Below, in pieces: positions 25,915 through 33,932 of a stretch of 64,000 bases of DNA. This DNA is from Pseudomonadota bacterium (lineage in GTDB: Bacteria > Myxococcota_A > Polyangia > Polyangiales > Polyangiaceae). A model generated the notes under the pieces. That model did not search any database and had not been told where the DNA came from. It worked only from the letters and a program-made list of their open reading frames with translations. Position numbers and translations under genes: made by a program. The stretch spans positions 14,797-78,796 of the forward strand of contig JAFAER010000057.1 of NCBI GenBank assembly GCA_023423895.1. Direction: 5' to 3'. Each line of letters begins with the position of its first letter. The first letter of the stretch is position 1.

Positions 25915-27066
25915 TCAGCGTCTCGGTGTTTTGACCTGACACTCCATGATCTGCGGGAAGCGCCTCCGGGAGGCCGCCAGCTCTTCGAGGCAGCGCAGGA
26001 GCGAGTCCCGCTGGTCGATCGCGGCGATCGACTCGTCGGTCATGATGCCGTCCTCGCCCGCGTGCTCGCGATCGTCCTTGCCGGCCGGGCGCAGTGCACG
26101 ACGCAGGGCGGAACGGCACTCGTGTGCGTGCTGGCAGACGTCCTCGACCCGCGGGAGCGCGGCCGCCTCGCGCATCACGCTGGCGGGGGCTGGCCGGAGA
26201 TGCGCGCGGCCATAGCCCCTTCCGTCCGCTTCGACCTCCAGCCGCGTCGCGTCGGGGTGTGACCAGAACGTTTGCGCGCCGATCCAACCCGACCATGACG
26301 TTCGGACCTGATCCCACGGCGCCGCCGGGCTCTTCGAGGAGATCCGCTCGTCGTCGAAGCAGACCGTCGTGCCGACAGCCGGCGCAGGAGGGCAGCGCGA
26401 GCTCGCTGCGGGAGGACAGGACGCGACTCGATCGACCACGAAGCAGCCGCGAACGGACACCGGAAGGATCACGTCGGGCGCGCCCTCCTGGTCGACCTTG
26501 GGGACACGGCCCTGCGCGCGAAGCTCTCCGCAATACGGCGCCATCTCCAGGTTGCACAGCTCACTGGCGAGCGCCGCCGCCTCGCAGGCCTCGTCGTAGC
26601 CGTGCACGCAGGCCTCGTCCACGAGCTCCAGCGCCTCGCGCCCGAAGCGCTGGTCCGGATCTTCGAACAGGACGAGACCTGCTTGTCCACACGTGCACGT
26701 CTGCTCACGGACGAGCGCGCTGTCCGTCGGTGACCGCGACAAGGCGCTCCGAGCTTGCGCGCAGCGGCCGCGAAGTCGACGTTGCCCGAGCTCGATCTCG
26801 GACTTCGTCGGAGACACATGGGCGGCAACGATTTCGCAGTCTCGCGTTTCGACGTACGTGCAGCGCCGGCGGAGCTCCGCCATCCGACCTTCTTCGCGAA
26901 CGCTGGCGAGCTCCGGAGAGTCTTCGCAGGTCGTCGTCACCGGACCGCGCTGGTACGGACGCGCGCGTGCGCCCGGTGTGGTGGCCGGCGAGCTCGGGGT
27001 GTTTCCACACGCCGCGAGCACGAGGAGCCCACCAACGAACGCGGCTCGGCGGGTGGCTCGAGGCAT
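25915..27066 (-). CDS. Cys-rich lipoprotein with Sel1-like helices, unknown function
   Basis: This 383-residue protein starts at the ATG at 27066; no strong ribosome-binding sequence is seen. The signal peptide ends in LLVLAAC. The mature region begins with repeated Cys segments (RRRCTYVETRDCEIV, REQTCTCGQAG). It then shows ACVHGYDEACEAAALASELC, a spacing of Cys and small residues like that of Sel1/Hcp-type helical repeats. The C-terminal half has WSHPDATRLEVEADGRGYG and helical segments. Such proteins often act in envelope protein interactions, which is only suggested here. It diverges from the gene at 27399 across a region holding an inverted repeat. Confidence 0.7.
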   Translation of the reverse strand: MPRATRRAAFVGGLLVLAACGNTPSSPATTPGARARPYQRGPVTTTCEDSPELASVREEGRMAELRRRCTYVETRDCEIVAAHVSPTKSEIELGQRRLRGRCAQARSALSRSPTDSALVREQTCTCGQAGLVLFEDPDQRFGREALELVDEACVHGYDEACEAAALASELCNLEMAPYCGELRAQGRVPKVDQEGAPDVILPVSVRGCFVVDRVASCPPAASSRCPPAPAVGTTVCFDDERISSKSPAAPWDQVRTSWSGWIGAQTFWSHPDATRLEVEADGRGYGRAHLRPAPASVMREAAALPRVEDVCQHAHECRSALRRALRPAGKDDREHAGEDGIMTDESIAAIDQRDSLLRCLEELAASRRRFPQIMECQVKTPRR

Positions 27067-27164
27067 CACGAGCCGATCGTACGTCCGCCGCAGCAGCGAT
27101 CTCCCTGCAAAGAACGCGCTTTCAGCGTGGGCTCGCGAGGCCCTGAGAGCGCCTTCCGTGCCCT

Positions 27165-27183
27165 TCGTTCGTCGTACGAACGA
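27165..27183. promoter_or_regulatory. inverted repeat in divergent intergenic region
   Basis: The arms TCGTTCGT and ACGAACGA are perfect complements separated by CGT. The repeat lies in the 332 bp between the divergent genes at 27066 and 27399, about 100 bp from the first start. It may be an operator. Apart from overlapping 5-bp hairpins near 27240-27270 and the duplicated leader from 27311, the rest of this gap shows nothing. Confidence 0.4.
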
Positions 27184-27398
27184 CAGCCGCGCGCCTACTG
27201 GCACGCCTGCCCGCACTTCGGGCCGCGGATGCAAGGAAGGGCAAGCAGTGCCCTCGAAGGGCAGCGCTCGGGGCCGGGCAGCGTCATGAAGCTCGCGATG
27301 TGACCGCAAATGGGCAGCGCGCGAGATCGCCCCAGCGCCGGCCGCTTCTCGCCCGTGCAACGTCGGGTTATGAGCCGCAGAGGCTGGACGAGCGCCCG

Positions 27399-27974
27399 AT
27401 GACCGATCCCAAGAGCTGCTACATTCTCGAGCTTTCGATTCAACCGGGTGGCGGGCGATTCGCCAACATCTTCGTCGAGAACAATCTCGACGCCATCCGG
27501 AGACACCTCGAGGAGACCTTCCTCTCGGACGATGCTCGGACGAGAGGCGATGCCGCGTACTACGCCCTCTGGTACGGCGAGACGATCGCCTTGTGGACGG
27601 TGAAGGAGGGCCGCGTCATCGACGGCCTGGACCTTCACCCGCATCTACGCGTGAAGTACAAGACCATCGGCCCGGTTCACCTTGCGGATTCCGAAGGTGT
27701 GGCGCCGATTCGTGCTGCGTACGGTGAAGTGGACTCCCTCCTTTCCGGCGAGGACTTCACGTTCTTCATCGACTGGCCAGAAATCGAGGCCCGCATGAAG
27801 CCGCTCGAGGGTGCGCTGCTCCAGCCCGGCGAGCGTATGCCGCTGTTTCCCGACCAACAGGTGATGCAGGCATTCGAGACGTACCTCGATACGGAAGACT
27901 CCGTGGGTCATGGGCTCTCCGATCTGGAGAACGGCGACTACGACGTGCCACCGGACGAGGACGAGGACGACTGA
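27399..27974 (+). CDS. acidic cytosolic protein, unknown function
   Basis: This 191-residue protein starts at the ATG at 27399, behind a weak GGACGAG sequence. There is no signal peptide. The sequence is acidic and mixed alpha/beta (FANIFVENNLDAIRRHLEET, AAYYALWYGETIALWTV, EVDSLLSGEDFTFFIDWPE), with a highly acidic tail (DVPPDEDEDD). It resembles small immunity or chaperone-type proteins in general character, but I cannot name a family. About 110 bp of its leader and first dozen codons are repeated at 32324-32432, where the copy is truncated. An upstream in-frame ATG at 27300 lacks a ribosome-binding site. Confidence 0.7.
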   Translation: MTDPKSCYILELSIQPGGGRFANIFVENNLDAIRRHLEETFLSDDARTRGDAAYYALWYGETIALWTVKEGRVIDGLDLHPHLRVKYKTIGPVHLADSEGVAPIRAAYGEVDSLLSGEDFTFFIDWPEIEARMKPLEGALLQPGERMPLFPDQQVMQAFETYLDTEDSVGHGLSDLENGDYDVPPDEDEDD

Positions 27975-28005
27975 TCGCCCGTTGAACGGACGCGCGTAAC
28001 GCGCG

Positions 28006-28448
28006 CGCAGGGTGACGTCATCACGGAGAAGGCCTGGGCGGAGGCACGCGGCATCGTCTTCGAGGCCGGAAAGACGACGGTCGTCGGAAAGCGGCGCGGC
28101 AGCGTCGAGCGCTCGACGAAGTACGAAGACACCCTCGTCGTGTTCCGTTCTGACGGCACCCTCGTGCAGTTCGTCGGGACCACGAAGCCCGCGCAGATGC
28201 CCGAACCCGAGCAGCTCCACGGTCCCCGACGTCGACAAGGACGGGCGCAAGGCCTCGGCATCGTGCGCCCCGGCGTGTACCGCGCGATCGGCGACGTGAC
28301 CTTCGGCCTCCCGGGCCACGAACGCACGGCGTTCGAGATCGTGACGGAGCACGGCGCCGGCGGGCTCCCTGCATGGCGCGACCTGAGCGGCGACGGCGTC
28401 TTCTCCGCGAAACGAGCGGACGCTCTCGGAGCAGCGCGTGGGGCTTAG
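28006..28448 (+). pseudogene. truncated, frameshifted copy of the 24505-25335 lipoprotein gene
   Basis: Positions 28023-28438 align with 24733-25147 of the parent gene with few substitutions. Compared with the parent there is +1 near 28200, -1 near 28252 (restoring frame after about 17 codons) and +1 near 28411. The signal peptide and linker are absent, as is the last quarter. Immediately before the copy, 28006-28022 matches the end of the parent's 3' flank (about 25525-25544). Flank end joined to gene interior is what a tandem duplication junction would look like. No start codon is in place. Confidence 0.85.
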
Positions 28449-29158
28449 AACGGCAGGGTCCGGAAACACTTCCTGCCGGTGAAGTTGCCGACGCAGGCGA
28501 GTCCCGCACAGCAGGCTACACCTCCAAGCTGGCACGTCTCCCCCTCCGCGATGCAGACAGGCGGCGGGGCCGCGCAGACGTTGCTCGCGTTGCACTCGAG
28601 CCCTACGCAGCACGTGGCGCCGCCGCCGCAAGCACCATTCGCTTCAACGCAAGGCGGCGGCGGGGGCGCGCAGACGTTGCTCGCGTTGCAGATCAGGTCG
28701 CCGCAACACTTCTCCCCACCCCCGCAGTCGCCGTTCTCCCCCACGCACTCGGGGGCCGCGGGGACACATTCGGTCTGGATGCCGTTACCGCTGCACTCGA
28801 GGCCGTCGCAACACTCCTCGTCCATCGTGCAGGCCTGATGCTCCGGCGTGCAAAGCAGCGCAGCATCGGCGTCGTTCCCGGCATCAGCGTCCGGGGCGTC
28901 ACCCGCATCGCCGTCCGGCTCGCCATCGCCGCTATCGCTTGCGTCGGCGTCCCTGCCACCTGCGTCCGGCGATTTCTGGTCCGGCGTCGCGTCGTTCGTC
29001 GACCCGTCGATGTTCGGTTTCGCGTCGGCGCGTCCGTCCGCGCCGGCCTCCGCGATGTCTTCGATCCCGAGACTGCCCGATGACGAACAGGCGGCGATGG
29101 TCGCGAAGAACATCATCGGAACGACGCCGACAACGAGAGCTCTCGAGGAACGTTTCAC
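28445..29158 (-). CDS. Cys-rich lipoprotein with repeated CC-containing knottin-like units
   Basis: This 237-residue protein starts at a GTG at 29158, after GAGG at about 7 nt. The signal peptide ends in ATIAAC. An Asp/Ala/Gly-rich linker of about 70 residues follows. Four Cys units end the protein: CTMDEECCDGLEC, CGGGEKCCGDLIC, CGGGATCCVGLEC and CQLGGVACCAGLAC, each closed by a further Cys. The CCxGLxC spacing resembles small disulfide knots such as dickkopf- or toxin-like folds. A surface-exposed adhesive or protease-resistant role is plausible but unproven. It lies between two truncated copies of another gene, and its stop overlaps the end of the first. Confidence 0.75.
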   Translation of the reverse strand: MKRSSRALVVGVVPMMFFATIAACSSSGSLGIEDIAEAGADGRADAKPNIDGSTNDATPDQKSPDAGGRDADASDSGDGEPDGDAGDAPDADAGNDADAALLCTPEHQACTMDEECCDGLECSGNGIQTECVPAAPECVGENGDCGGGEKCCGDLICNASNVCAPPPPPCVEANGACGGGATCCVGLECNASNVCAAPPPVCIAEGETCQLGGVACCAGLACVGNFTGRKCFRTLPF

Positions 29159-29390
29159 GCTGACCTCACAGTGAAGAGGGGGAGTCTCACGAACGGAGAC
29201 GCACCGATGCGAGCCGTGCGCTCGTCCCGACGAGCGACGGTGGGATGCGACGGAATGCCCTGCGTCCCCGAGCAGGTAGTGCCGCGAGTCGCCGACTTTG
29301 ATCGCGCGATCGATTCCTTCGAGAAAATCGCCGCAGCCGCGCGAATGTTCAGGTCGGGTCTACTGGACGCGGGGCGAGGAGGGCCGGGGG

Positions 29391-29956
29391 TCGTGGGCCC
29401 GGCGTGTACCGCGCGATCGGCGACGTGACCTTCGGCCTCCCGGGCCACGAACGCACGGCCTTGGAGATCGTGACGGAGGACGGCGCCGGCCGGCTCCCTG
29501 CATGGCGCGACCTGAGCGGCGACGGCGTCTTCTCTGCGAACGAGCGGATGCTCTCGGAGCAGCGCGCCTACACCATCAGCGGCATCTACATCCACTACGG
29601 CTTCGCCCAGGCGGGAACGAAGCTCGGAGGCGCAACGTACGCGGGTCCGTGGTCCGTCGGATACCAGAACGTGTTCTACGAGGAGCTCGACACGTTCGTC
29701 GAGGCGGTCGGGGGCGCGAGCGCGACGTTCCGCTTCGCCATCGTCGAAGACTGAGGGGCTCATGCGCCGGACGATCACGGGTCGACCTCGGCTTTCGCGT
29801 CGAGAGCTCGAACCCAGGTCGTGATCGGTGTGACCACCATTCCGATTCACTGTCAGCGCACGAACCGCCAGCGTGACGCCTTGGTTCTACGGCGAGGACG
29901 CAGAGGTCGCGTCGATGTCACGCGCTCGTGAGCGCGCGCCGAGAGTGACGTGCCGG
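29391..29956 (+). pseudogene. N-terminally truncated copy of the 24505-25335 gene plus its 3' flank
   Basis: From 29404 to 29754 the sequence matches 24985-25335 at constant offset with no gaps and roughly a dozen substitutions counted by eye, so 116 codons remain open to the normal stop. A GTG at 29404 could in principle start translation, but signal peptide, linker and half the domain are missing and no ribosome-binding sequence precedes it. One change replaces Cys with Tyr in SVGCQNVFY. Similarity continues through the 3' flank to about 29956 with small gaps. The 235 bp before it (29159-29390) show no gene. Confidence 0.85.
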
Positions 29957-30300
29957 CAACGCACCGGCATCTTCGAACGCGAACGGGATCGGCTCCACTC
30001 CCGAACCAATTTCGACGGGGTGCGAAGGATGCTTCGCCCGTACGGTGACGCAGACCGCGTCGTCGCCTTCGCGACGGCGTTTCGCGAGCTGCATCCGCGG
30101 CTTCGCGACGCGCAGGGCACACGCATGTACTTCAGCGGCTCGGCATCGCGGCGTCCTCCATCCGGGCGCGCGCGAGCGATGAGGCGCGATCCGTTCCGTT
30201 CAGCGGCGTGGCGTTCGCGTCGAGCCGATGCCTCCACCGGGACGGTGGACGTGTCGTCCTTGGCCGCGCCCCAGCCACCAGTCTAGCCTCACCGTCACCC
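29957..30300. other. intergenic region, no supported gene
   Basis: A frame through 29957-30286 reads IFERERDRLHSRTNFDGV and AFATAFRELHPRLRDAQG, which is mildly protein-like. It begins in the duplicated flank without a convincing start, so it may be a gene remnant. Nothing else is seen. Confidence 0.3.
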
Positions 30301-31017
30301 GTGTACTCACCTTACGCGCCTCCCGCTGCTCCGCCGGACAATCAGGGTCAACATGGTCCAAACCCCTATCGGTCGCTCGGCGGTCTGACGACGGCAGCAA
30401 CCATCGCCCTCGTCAGCAGTGTTCTCACGCACCTCGCGTCGAGCGGGCTCGTCATGGCTATCGGCTATCTGCCCGAGAACGGCTCATTACGTACGCTGTT
30501 CTCGATCTCGGGACCTCTCGGGGCCATCGTCAACCTGTCGGCGATCGTCCTCTTCCTCGTTTGGCAGTATCGGGTTGCAAAGAACCTGCGCACGTTCGAT
30601 CAGCCGGGCCTCGAGTTCACGCCCGGTTGGTGCGTCGGGTGGTGGTTCGTGCCGATCGCGATGTACTGGAAGCCCTTCCAGGCAATGAAAGAGCTGTGGC
30701 GGGCCAGCGATCCCGAGACCATCGGCGCGAAGGACCGCTGGGTATGGCTGGGGACCCCGCTGGCGCCCACGATGGGTTGGTGGTGGGCCGCGTGGATCCT
30801 CAGCAACGTCATCCAACGCATTGCTGGCTTCGTCAGTAAGAACGGCGAGCCAAGCACCGCGGCCGTTCTCGGGATCGTGGGCGCGCTCGTCACCGGGCTG
30901 GCGGCGCACCTCCTGGTTCCGATGATGCGCGAGCTCGCGGCCCGCCAGAACGCGAGCTGGGCAAAGCTCCAGGCACGGCGCTCCGACCAGGAGCACGACG
31001 GCTATCGCGCGGCCTGA
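30301..31017 (+). CDS. DUF4328-type integral membrane protein
   Basis: This 238-residue protein probably starts at the GTG at 30301, since the Pro/Ala/Asn-rich N-terminus (SPYAPPAAPPDNQG) is typical of such proteins; no clear ribosome-binding sequence is visible. About four transmembrane helices follow: TTAATIALVSSVLTHLA, LGAIVNLSAIVLFLVW, MGWWWAAWILSNVI and VLGIVGALVTGLAAHLLV. Between helices 2 and 3 lies GWWFVPIAMYWKPFQAMKEL, the signature of the DUF4328 family, then SDPETIGAKD. The function of this family is unknown. It stands alone in the window. Confidence 0.85.
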   Translation: MYSPYAPPAAPPDNQGQHGPNPYRSLGGLTTAATIALVSSVLTHLASSGLVMAIGYLPENGSLRTLFSISGPLGAIVNLSAIVLFLVWQYRVAKNLRTFDQPGLEFTPGWCVGWWFVPIAMYWKPFQAMKELWRASDPETIGAKDRWVWLGTPLAPTMGWWWAAWILSNVIQRIAGFVSKNGEPSTAAVLGIVGALVTGLAAHLLVPMMRELAARQNASWAKLQARRSDQEHDGYRAA

Positions 31018-31032
31018 CCCTCGCATCTACGT

Positions 31033-31047
31033 GCCTTCAGGGAAGGC
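31033..31047 (+). terminator. weak terminator-like hairpin
   Basis: GCCTTC-AGG-GAAGGC forms a perfect 6-bp stem 15 bp after the DUF4328 stop. There is no T-run, so rho-independent function is doubtful. Confidence 0.3.
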
Positions 31048-31287
31048 AGAACGACTCTCCATGCGAGATCGGCTTCGGCTTCGTAGTGATGGATTCCGAC
31101 GTACGAGCCTGGAGCACCGGAGCAGTCCGAGGCGTCATCCTCGAGCCGAACGGCCACATCGCTCCGCTCGGAACGACGGCCTCCCTTTCGCGGCGGTTCC
31201 CGACAGCGGCGTGACATGACGCGATCGTCCGACGAGCTCGGCGAAGAGCTCGAGCCGTCGCCTCCGCCTCCAGCCCGCGAGAAAGTC

Positions 31288-31926
31288 TCAGAACGAACGC
31301 GTTCGCTGGACCTGCCCCGGCGGCGCGTTCTTCCGGTCCTCCGCCTTCTCCGCCGCTACGTCTACGAGACGGAACAAGACACGCGTCTCGTCCCACGGCT
31401 TCTTCTCGCCGCTGACCGTCGCGCGAAGCTCGAGCCACTTCGAATGTGGCGTGATGAGGGGCTCACTCGACTGGAAGCAGAGATACAGGCGCGCACCCGA
31501 GGACTGCACGTTGGGGAGACCGCCGAGGACTTTGAGCTCCGCGCGGATCGGCACCGGGCCAGGAGATTCGAGCAGCGGCTTGTCGTCGTCGGCGACTCGG
31601 AGCTCGAAGGTCTTTTTTTCGTCGGCGTAGCGATCGACCGAATCGCGAAACTGATTCGAGTAGAAGCACATCCGAGTCTTTCCGTAGTACGTGATCAGGT
31701 AACGGGCGCCGTGACGGTCTTCGGACGAAGGTTTGTCGCGCACCAGATCGATCACCTCGGGCAGGGCCGTCGGCTCTCTGGATGTCGGGATCTCCTCGGG
31801 GTTCGTCGCGATCTCCGGATTCGCGACACTGGCCGTGGATTGGAGCGCCGGGGAAACTGCCGGTGCGCACGCCGCCCCCGAGATTGCAAAGCTGAGGATG
31901 ACCGTGAGCCCCGTGATCGATCGCAT
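31288..31926 (-). CDS. lipoprotein of unknown function
   Basis: This 212-residue protein starts at the ATG at 31926. The signal peptide (ILSFAISGAAC) ends in a lipobox. The mature protein starts with an Ala/Thr/Pro-rich linker. It continues with ARYLITYYGKTRMCFYSNQF, TFELRVADDDKPLLESPG and ARLYLCFQSSEPLITPHS, a mainly beta pattern with two Cys that could pair. I do not recognise the family. It converges on the DUF4328 gene. The codon pattern and signal peptide favour this frame over the long opposite-strand frame. Confidence 0.75.
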   Translation of the reverse strand: MRSITGLTVILSFAISGAACAPAVSPALQSTASVANPEIATNPEEIPTSREPTALPEVIDLVRDKPSSEDRHGARYLITYYGKTRMCFYSNQFRDSVDRYADEKKTFELRVADDDKPLLESPGPVPIRAELKVLGGLPNVQSSGARLYLCFQSSEPLITPHSKWLELRATVSGEKKPWDETRVLFRLVDVAAEKAEDRKNAPPGQVQRTRSF

Positions 31927-32323
31927 GGCCCGATTCTACAAGGGACGACGTGCTTGGGTGCAGGTCCTCTCCGGCGGTGTGACGTTGCGTGATCACACGA
32001 GCTTCGGGATTTCGCGCGTCGGGCGTGCGGTTCTTCCGGCGGGGGCGCCCGTGGCCCTCGGAAGGAGCCGCCCTTCGAGTGTCGTGCATGCCGATCCGAC
32101 CGACACCGTCGAAACAAGCTATCGGCGTGATGCAGAGAGAATACGTGGGACCTGCCTGGATCAAGGGATACGTCCAAACCAGGCTGGGCAAGAACCTTCT
32201 CAATCATGGTGCAGCTGGAATTCAGCGATTCGCTCGCGCTCCGTCGCCATTCGCTCGACATCGTGAGTACACGTGCCTCCATCCACGTCTGGCTCGCTGC
32301 CGGACGAGACTTGGCGGCCACTT
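31927..32323. other. intergenic region, no gene seen
   Basis: Only shadow frames lie between the lipoprotein start at 31926 and the duplicated leader at 32324. No palindrome, ribosome-binding sequence with a credible frame, or repeat was found. Confidence 0.4.
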
Positions 32324-32517
32324 CGGCAGCGCGCCTCCTCCGGCCGCTTCTCGCCCATGCAACGTCGGTTATGAGCCGCAGGGACCTGGAGGAGCGCCCG
32401 ATGACCGATCCCAAGAGCTGTTACATTCTCCGGCATTCGACGACGGCGATCGAGTCAGCGGCCCTCGACTACGACGTCGGCAAGTCCGAGCTGCTGGAGC
32501 GGACGAACGATGCGTGA
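32324..32517 (+). pseudogene. truncated 5' copy of the 27399-27974 gene
   Basis: The leader and first codons of the 27399 gene recur here. Similarity runs from about 32324 to 32432, including GCAACGTCG, TTATGAGCCGCAG and the codons for MTDPKSCYIL. After that the sequence is unrelated and stops at 32517, giving 38 codons from an ATG at 32401 behind a good GGAGGAG. Its 3' end overlaps the convergent M16-like gene by 63 bp. It is most simply a broken duplicate, although the intact start signals mean a short peptide could still be made. Confidence 0.7.
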
Positions 32518-33918
32518 GGCGTCCCCGACGATCGTGATCACGCGGCGCGAGCTCGCGAGATACTTCGCAGCCACCCTCGTGACCTGCGCCGAGGTCACGA
32601 CGGCGATCGCTCGCGACCGAGCACGAGCAGCATCGGCTGGCAGGCCATAGGCCGCTGTCGCCACGAGCTCTCGAGCGGCAGCAGCGTGCTCACCTTCGTC
32701 GGGAAGCGCCAGCCCGCGCGCGCGCGCGAGCTCTGCACCGTCGATCGGTGCCGATTCGAGTCGGTCGAGCTCGGTGAGGAGGCCCTGCACCGCCTCCGCC
32801 GTCCTGCGTGTTTCGACCGAGGTCGTCACCTCGATGAGCCCATGGGCGCGCCACTGGTGTGACTGCATGCGGACCCCATAGGTGTACCCATGCTCTTCTC
32901 GTATCTTCACGTTGAGGCGGCTCGAGAGTGAGGCACCGAGCGCCCCCGTGAGGACGTCGAGCGCGGGACCGTCGGCGTGCCCCGCCGGGACGCCGACAGC
33001 GCCGACGTACACGCGCGACTGCTCCGCGCCGGGGTCGTCGAGCACGCGGATCTCGCTGGTGAGCTCGGGAGCTGGCAGCGCGCCGCACGCGGAGGCGGCG
33101 ACCTCGCTGCGTGGGAGCCCGTCGGTGTACCGTTCCAGCAGCGCCACGACATGGTCAGCGTTCGTGTCGCCGACGGCGATGACGGTCGCATGACGTGGCG
33201 ACAGCGCGGCTTGACGGAAAGCGCGGACGCGCGCGTCGGGCTCCTCCTCGAGCTCCGAGGTATCGACGAGGACGGTGCCATAGGCCCGACGCCCGAAGAG
33301 GGCGCCCCGGAGCGCCCTCGCGGCCAGCCGTTCCTGTCGCGAGCCGGCGAGCACGAGCCGATCGTTCAGCGCCTGGCGCGCCCGTTCGAGGTCGTCCGCC
33401 TCGAGCCCCGGCGCAAAGAACATCGGCGTGAGGCGCGACAGCGCCGACGCGAGGAGCGGGGTGAGGACGGTCGTCTCGAGCACGGTCGCGTCTTCGGTCA
33501 CCCTCGACGAGACGGGCGTGGCGACATCGTCGAGGTACCGGAAGTTCTCCGCGCGGGTTCGTCCCGGAGAGCTCCCCAGCGCCCGAGCGTAGATCGCCGC
33601 TGCCAGACCTCCGTCACAGAGCCCCCGGTCGAGAACGAACGTGAGCGCGACGCTCGGGAAGTCGTGTCGTTCGAGGACCAGCACCCGCGCGCCGTTACCG
33701 AGTCGTCGCTCGACCACGGGGGTGGTCTCGAGCGGGCGTGGGGGTAGACGTGGCGGCGGCGTCCGTAGCCATTCGGTGTCGGTCGGAGCCGCCCGCGGAA
33801 CGAAGCTCCGGCCGCTGCTCCTGCGAGCGGTGCCGCCTTCGGCGACGTGACGGCTGGAGTCCGCGCTCGCACATCCGACGAGGAGCAAGGCAACGAGCAG
33901 CGCACGGTCGATCCGCAT
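32455..33918 (-). CDS. M16-family peptidase-like lipoprotein lacking the zinc motif
   Basis: This 487-residue protein starts at 33918, 14 bp after the stop of the paired peptidase gene. The signal peptide ends in LLLVGCA. The fold matches M16 (processing-peptidase) proteins: LGNGARVLVLERHDFPSVAL at the start, then AVGDTNADHVVALLERY, VYVGAVGVPAGHADGPAL and the Arg/Tyr segment VKIREEHGYTYGVRM. Where active members carry HxxEH, this one has GLAAAIYARALGS, so zinc binding is lost. It is probably the non-catalytic partner of the gene at 33933, as in beta-type subunits of M16 heterodimers. Confidence 0.88.
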   Translation of the reverse strand: MRIDRALLVALLLVGCASADSSRHVAEGGTARRSSGRSFVPRAAPTDTEWLRTPPPRLPPRPLETTPVVERRLGNGARVLVLERHDFPSVALTFVLDRGLCDGGLAAAIYARALGSSPGRTRAENFRYLDDVATPVSSRVTEDATVLETTVLTPLLASALSRLTPMFFAPGLEADDLERARQALNDRLVLAGSRQERLAARALRGALFGRRAYGTVLVDTSELEEEPDARVRAFRQAALSPRHATVIAVGDTNADHVVALLERYTDGLPRSEVAASACGALPAPELTSEIRVLDDPGAEQSRVYVGAVGVPAGHADGPALDVLTGALGASLSSRLNVKIREEHGYTYGVRMQSHQWRAHGLIEVTTSVETRRTAEAVQGLLTELDRLESAPIDGAELARARGLALPDEGEHAAAARELVATAAYGLPADAARARSRAIAVVTSAQVTRVAAKYLASSRRVITIVGDASRIVRPLQQLGLADVVVEGR

Positions 33919-33932
33919 CCGCCAGTCCTCCC

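Noticed and set aside
29300..29311. GATCGCGCGATC palindrome
   Set aside because: Short palindromes of G, C and GATC are frequent by chance in this DNA, and no gene arrangement supports a role.
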